From NCBI GenBank assembly GCA_024278655.1, contig JAJRSV010000442.1, forward strand, positions 1 through 6,203: 6,203 bases of DNA, read 5' to 3'. This document shows, piece by piece, positions 4,931-6,203 of the stretch. The first letter of the stretch is position 1, and every line of letters starts with the position of its first letter. Under the pieces are notes generated by a model. It was not told the origin of the DNA. It saw only the letters and a program-made list of their open reading frames with translations, and did not search any database. The translations under genes were made by a program, and so were the position numbers. The DNA is from Bacteroidota bacterium. Lineage in GTDB: Bacteria; Bacteroidota; Ignavibacteria; Ignavibacteriales; Ignavibacteriaceae.

Positions 4931-6203
4931 TTATTTTCGCTTCGGTCTGTAAAGATGAGTGCTCTGCCCGAAGAAAACCTCAGCCGCTTCCATAATAGTT
5001 TCCGATAAAGTTGGATGCGGATGAATTGTTAATTTCAAATCGGTTAAGTTTGCAGCCATCTCAATTGCCAATACACCTTCGGAGATTAACTCACCTGCGC
5101 CGGGACCGCAAATGCCAACACCTAAAATTCTGTCGGTTCCGGGTTCGCTGATGAGCTTTGTTACGCCATCGCTTCTGCCTAAAGTTGTAGCTCTGCCCGA
5201 AGCAGCCCACGGAAATTTAGAAACGTTTACTTCAATCTTCTTTTCTTTCGCTTCTCTTTCGGTTAAGCCAGCCCATGCAATTTCGGGATCTGTGAAGACA
5301 ACAGCAGGAATGGCTGCAGGTTCAAATGCGGCTTTGTGTCCGGCAATTACTTCCACAGCAACTCTGCCTTCGTGTGATGCTTTATGTGCAAGCATCGGTT
5401 CGCCCACAATATCCCCGATTGCATAAATGTTGCTGTCATCGGTTTGCATTTGATTGTTAACGTTTATCCATCCTCTTTCATTTACTTTTACGTTTGTGTT
5501 TTCCAATCCCAAGCCGCTTGTATCCGGCTTCCTTCCAATCGACATTAAAACATAATCGTAAACTGTTTCTTTTACTTCACCGTTTTTATCTTCAATTTTT
5601 ACCTTAATTCCGTTCTTTACTTCTTTCATCTCAACTACTTTTGAGTTGAGCATCACCTCTTCGTACTTTGCCTTAATTCTTTTTGAAAGATGAGAAACAA
5701 GATCTCTGTCGGCTCCGGGTAAAAGCCCGTCGAGCATTTCCACAACCGAAACTTTACTGCCAAGTGCCTGGTAAACCGAACCTAATTCCAGCCCGATATA
5801 ACCGCCGCCGATAACCAAAAGCGATTTTGGAATTGCCGGCAAATCGAGAGCGGTTTTTGAATTGAGAAGACGCTTGCTTTTAATTTCCAATGAAGGAATT
5901 GTTGCAACACGTGAACCGGTTGCAATTATAGCTTTATCGAATTTAATTTCTTCACTACCGCCGTCAGTTTTTTCAACTTTAATTGTAGATGAATTTAGGA
6001 AACTTGCTTTACCCCGAACGAAATTTATCTTTCGCTGTTTCGATAGAATGCCGAGTCCGCCGGTTAATTTATTAACAACGTTGTTTTTAAATTCTCTTAA
6101 CTTATCAAGATCGATTTTGGGTTTCGAAAAATCAATTCCCCAAGCTTTTGCTTCTTCAGCTTCAGAGATAAGCTTAGCAACATGGAGCAATGCTTTTGAA
6201 GGA
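4931..6203 (-). CDS. lpdA: Dihydrolipoamide dehydrogenase (E3), 5' end beyond the window
   Basis: Lpd is a cytoplasmic FAD enzyme that reoxidises lipoyl groups of pyruvate, 2-oxoglutarate or similar dehydrogenase complexes (or the glycine cleavage system) with NAD+. The frame is open to the right edge, where it reads PSKALLHVAKLISEAEEAK; this follows the active-site disulfide (CxxxxC-IPSKAL) in the family, so about 50 residues with the first FAD site and both redox cysteines lie outside. Numbering from the TTG (Leu) codon at 6190: ATGSR (90-94), the NAD site V-I-GGGYIGLELG (126-137), YAIGDIVGEPMLAHKASHEG (256-275) for FAD, and the dimerisation domain with PAVVFTDPEIAWAGLTE (295-311). It ends with H390-P-H392-P-T-L-S-E397, the catalytic His-Glu pair being H392/E397. 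Length and sequence fit the E. coli-type enzyme. The TTG at 6190 is not the start. Whether a lipoyl domain is fused upstream cannot be seen. Confidence 0.96.
   Translation of the reverse strand, partial: PSKALLHVAKLISEAEEAKAWGIDFSKPKIDLDKLREFKNNVVNKLTGGLGILSKQRKINFVRGKASFLNSSTIKVEKTDGGSEEIKFDKAIIATGSRVATIPSLEIKSKRLLNSKTALDLPAIPKSLLVIGGGYIGLELGSVYQALGSKVSVVEMLDGLLPGADRDLVSHLSKRIKAKYEEVMLNSKVVEMKEVKNGIKVKIEDKNGEVKETVYDYVLMSIGRKPDTSGLGLENTNVKVNERGWINVNNQMQTDDSNIYAIGDIVGEPMLAHKASHEGRVAVEVIAGHKAAFEPAAIPAVVFTDPEIAWAGLTEREAKEKKIEVNVSKFPWAASGRATTLGRSDGVTKLISEPGTDRILGVGICGPGAGELISEGVLAIEMAANLTDLKLTIHPHPTLSETIMEAAEVFFGQSTHLYRPKRK

Noticed and set aside
5112..5426. A 104-codon plus-strand open frame
   Set aside because: It is antisense to the conserved C-terminal half of lpd and is a by-product of its codon usage.
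6188..6190. TTG as the start codon of the dihydrolipoamide dehydrogenase
   Set aside because: The frame continues upstream to the edge with P-S-K-A before it, matching the conserved active-site region, so the codon is an internal leucine.

Overview
The window is AT-rich bacterial DNA, and every gene I can support lies on the minus strand, so genes read from right to left. The proteins suggest the Bacteroidota/Chlorobiota group, most likely an Ignavibacteria-like lineage. The reasons are two exported beta-propeller-type proteins (one with repeats of the WGSS-x-NDIWAV...W-HYDG-x-W kind), weak Shine-Dalgarno sequences, long intergenic gaps and clusters of small palindromic repeats. This placement is inference from recalled family resemblance, not from a search.

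Layout from the right edge. (1) Positions 6203-4931 hold most of an E. coli-type dihydrolipoamide dehydrogenase (Lpd, the E3 subunit of 2-oxoacid dehydrogenase complexes). Its first ~50 residues lie beyond the edge. (2) After a 101-bp gap, 4829-4407 encodes a small membrane-anchored monohaem cytochrome c. (3) Positions 4406-3521 (886 bp) contain no convincing gene. They hold a cluster of short hairpins, several with a shared tail sequence and lying in both orientations, bracketed by two imperfect direct copies of a longer A-rich segment; a run of eight G and some smaller repeats lie nearer the next gene. (4) Positions 3520-2501 encode a probable lipoprotein built of propeller-like repeats. (5) A 169-bp gap contains a perfect 10-bp hairpin. 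(6) From 2331 to the left edge runs one large exported protein with Asp-box/BNR-like repeats. Its reading frame is interrupted by a single in-frame TAA at 937-939 and then stays open for another 312 codons to position 1.

Lpd and the cytochrome belong to central carbon and respiratory metabolism, but nothing shows that they work together. The two left-hand proteins are both exported and probably surface or periplasmic; their ligands cannot be told from sequence. I see no defence system, integrase, transposase, CRISPR array, tRNA or rRNA. The two signals most worth following are the lone in-frame stop in the large secreted protein and the palindromic repeat cluster between the cytochrome and the lipoprotein.
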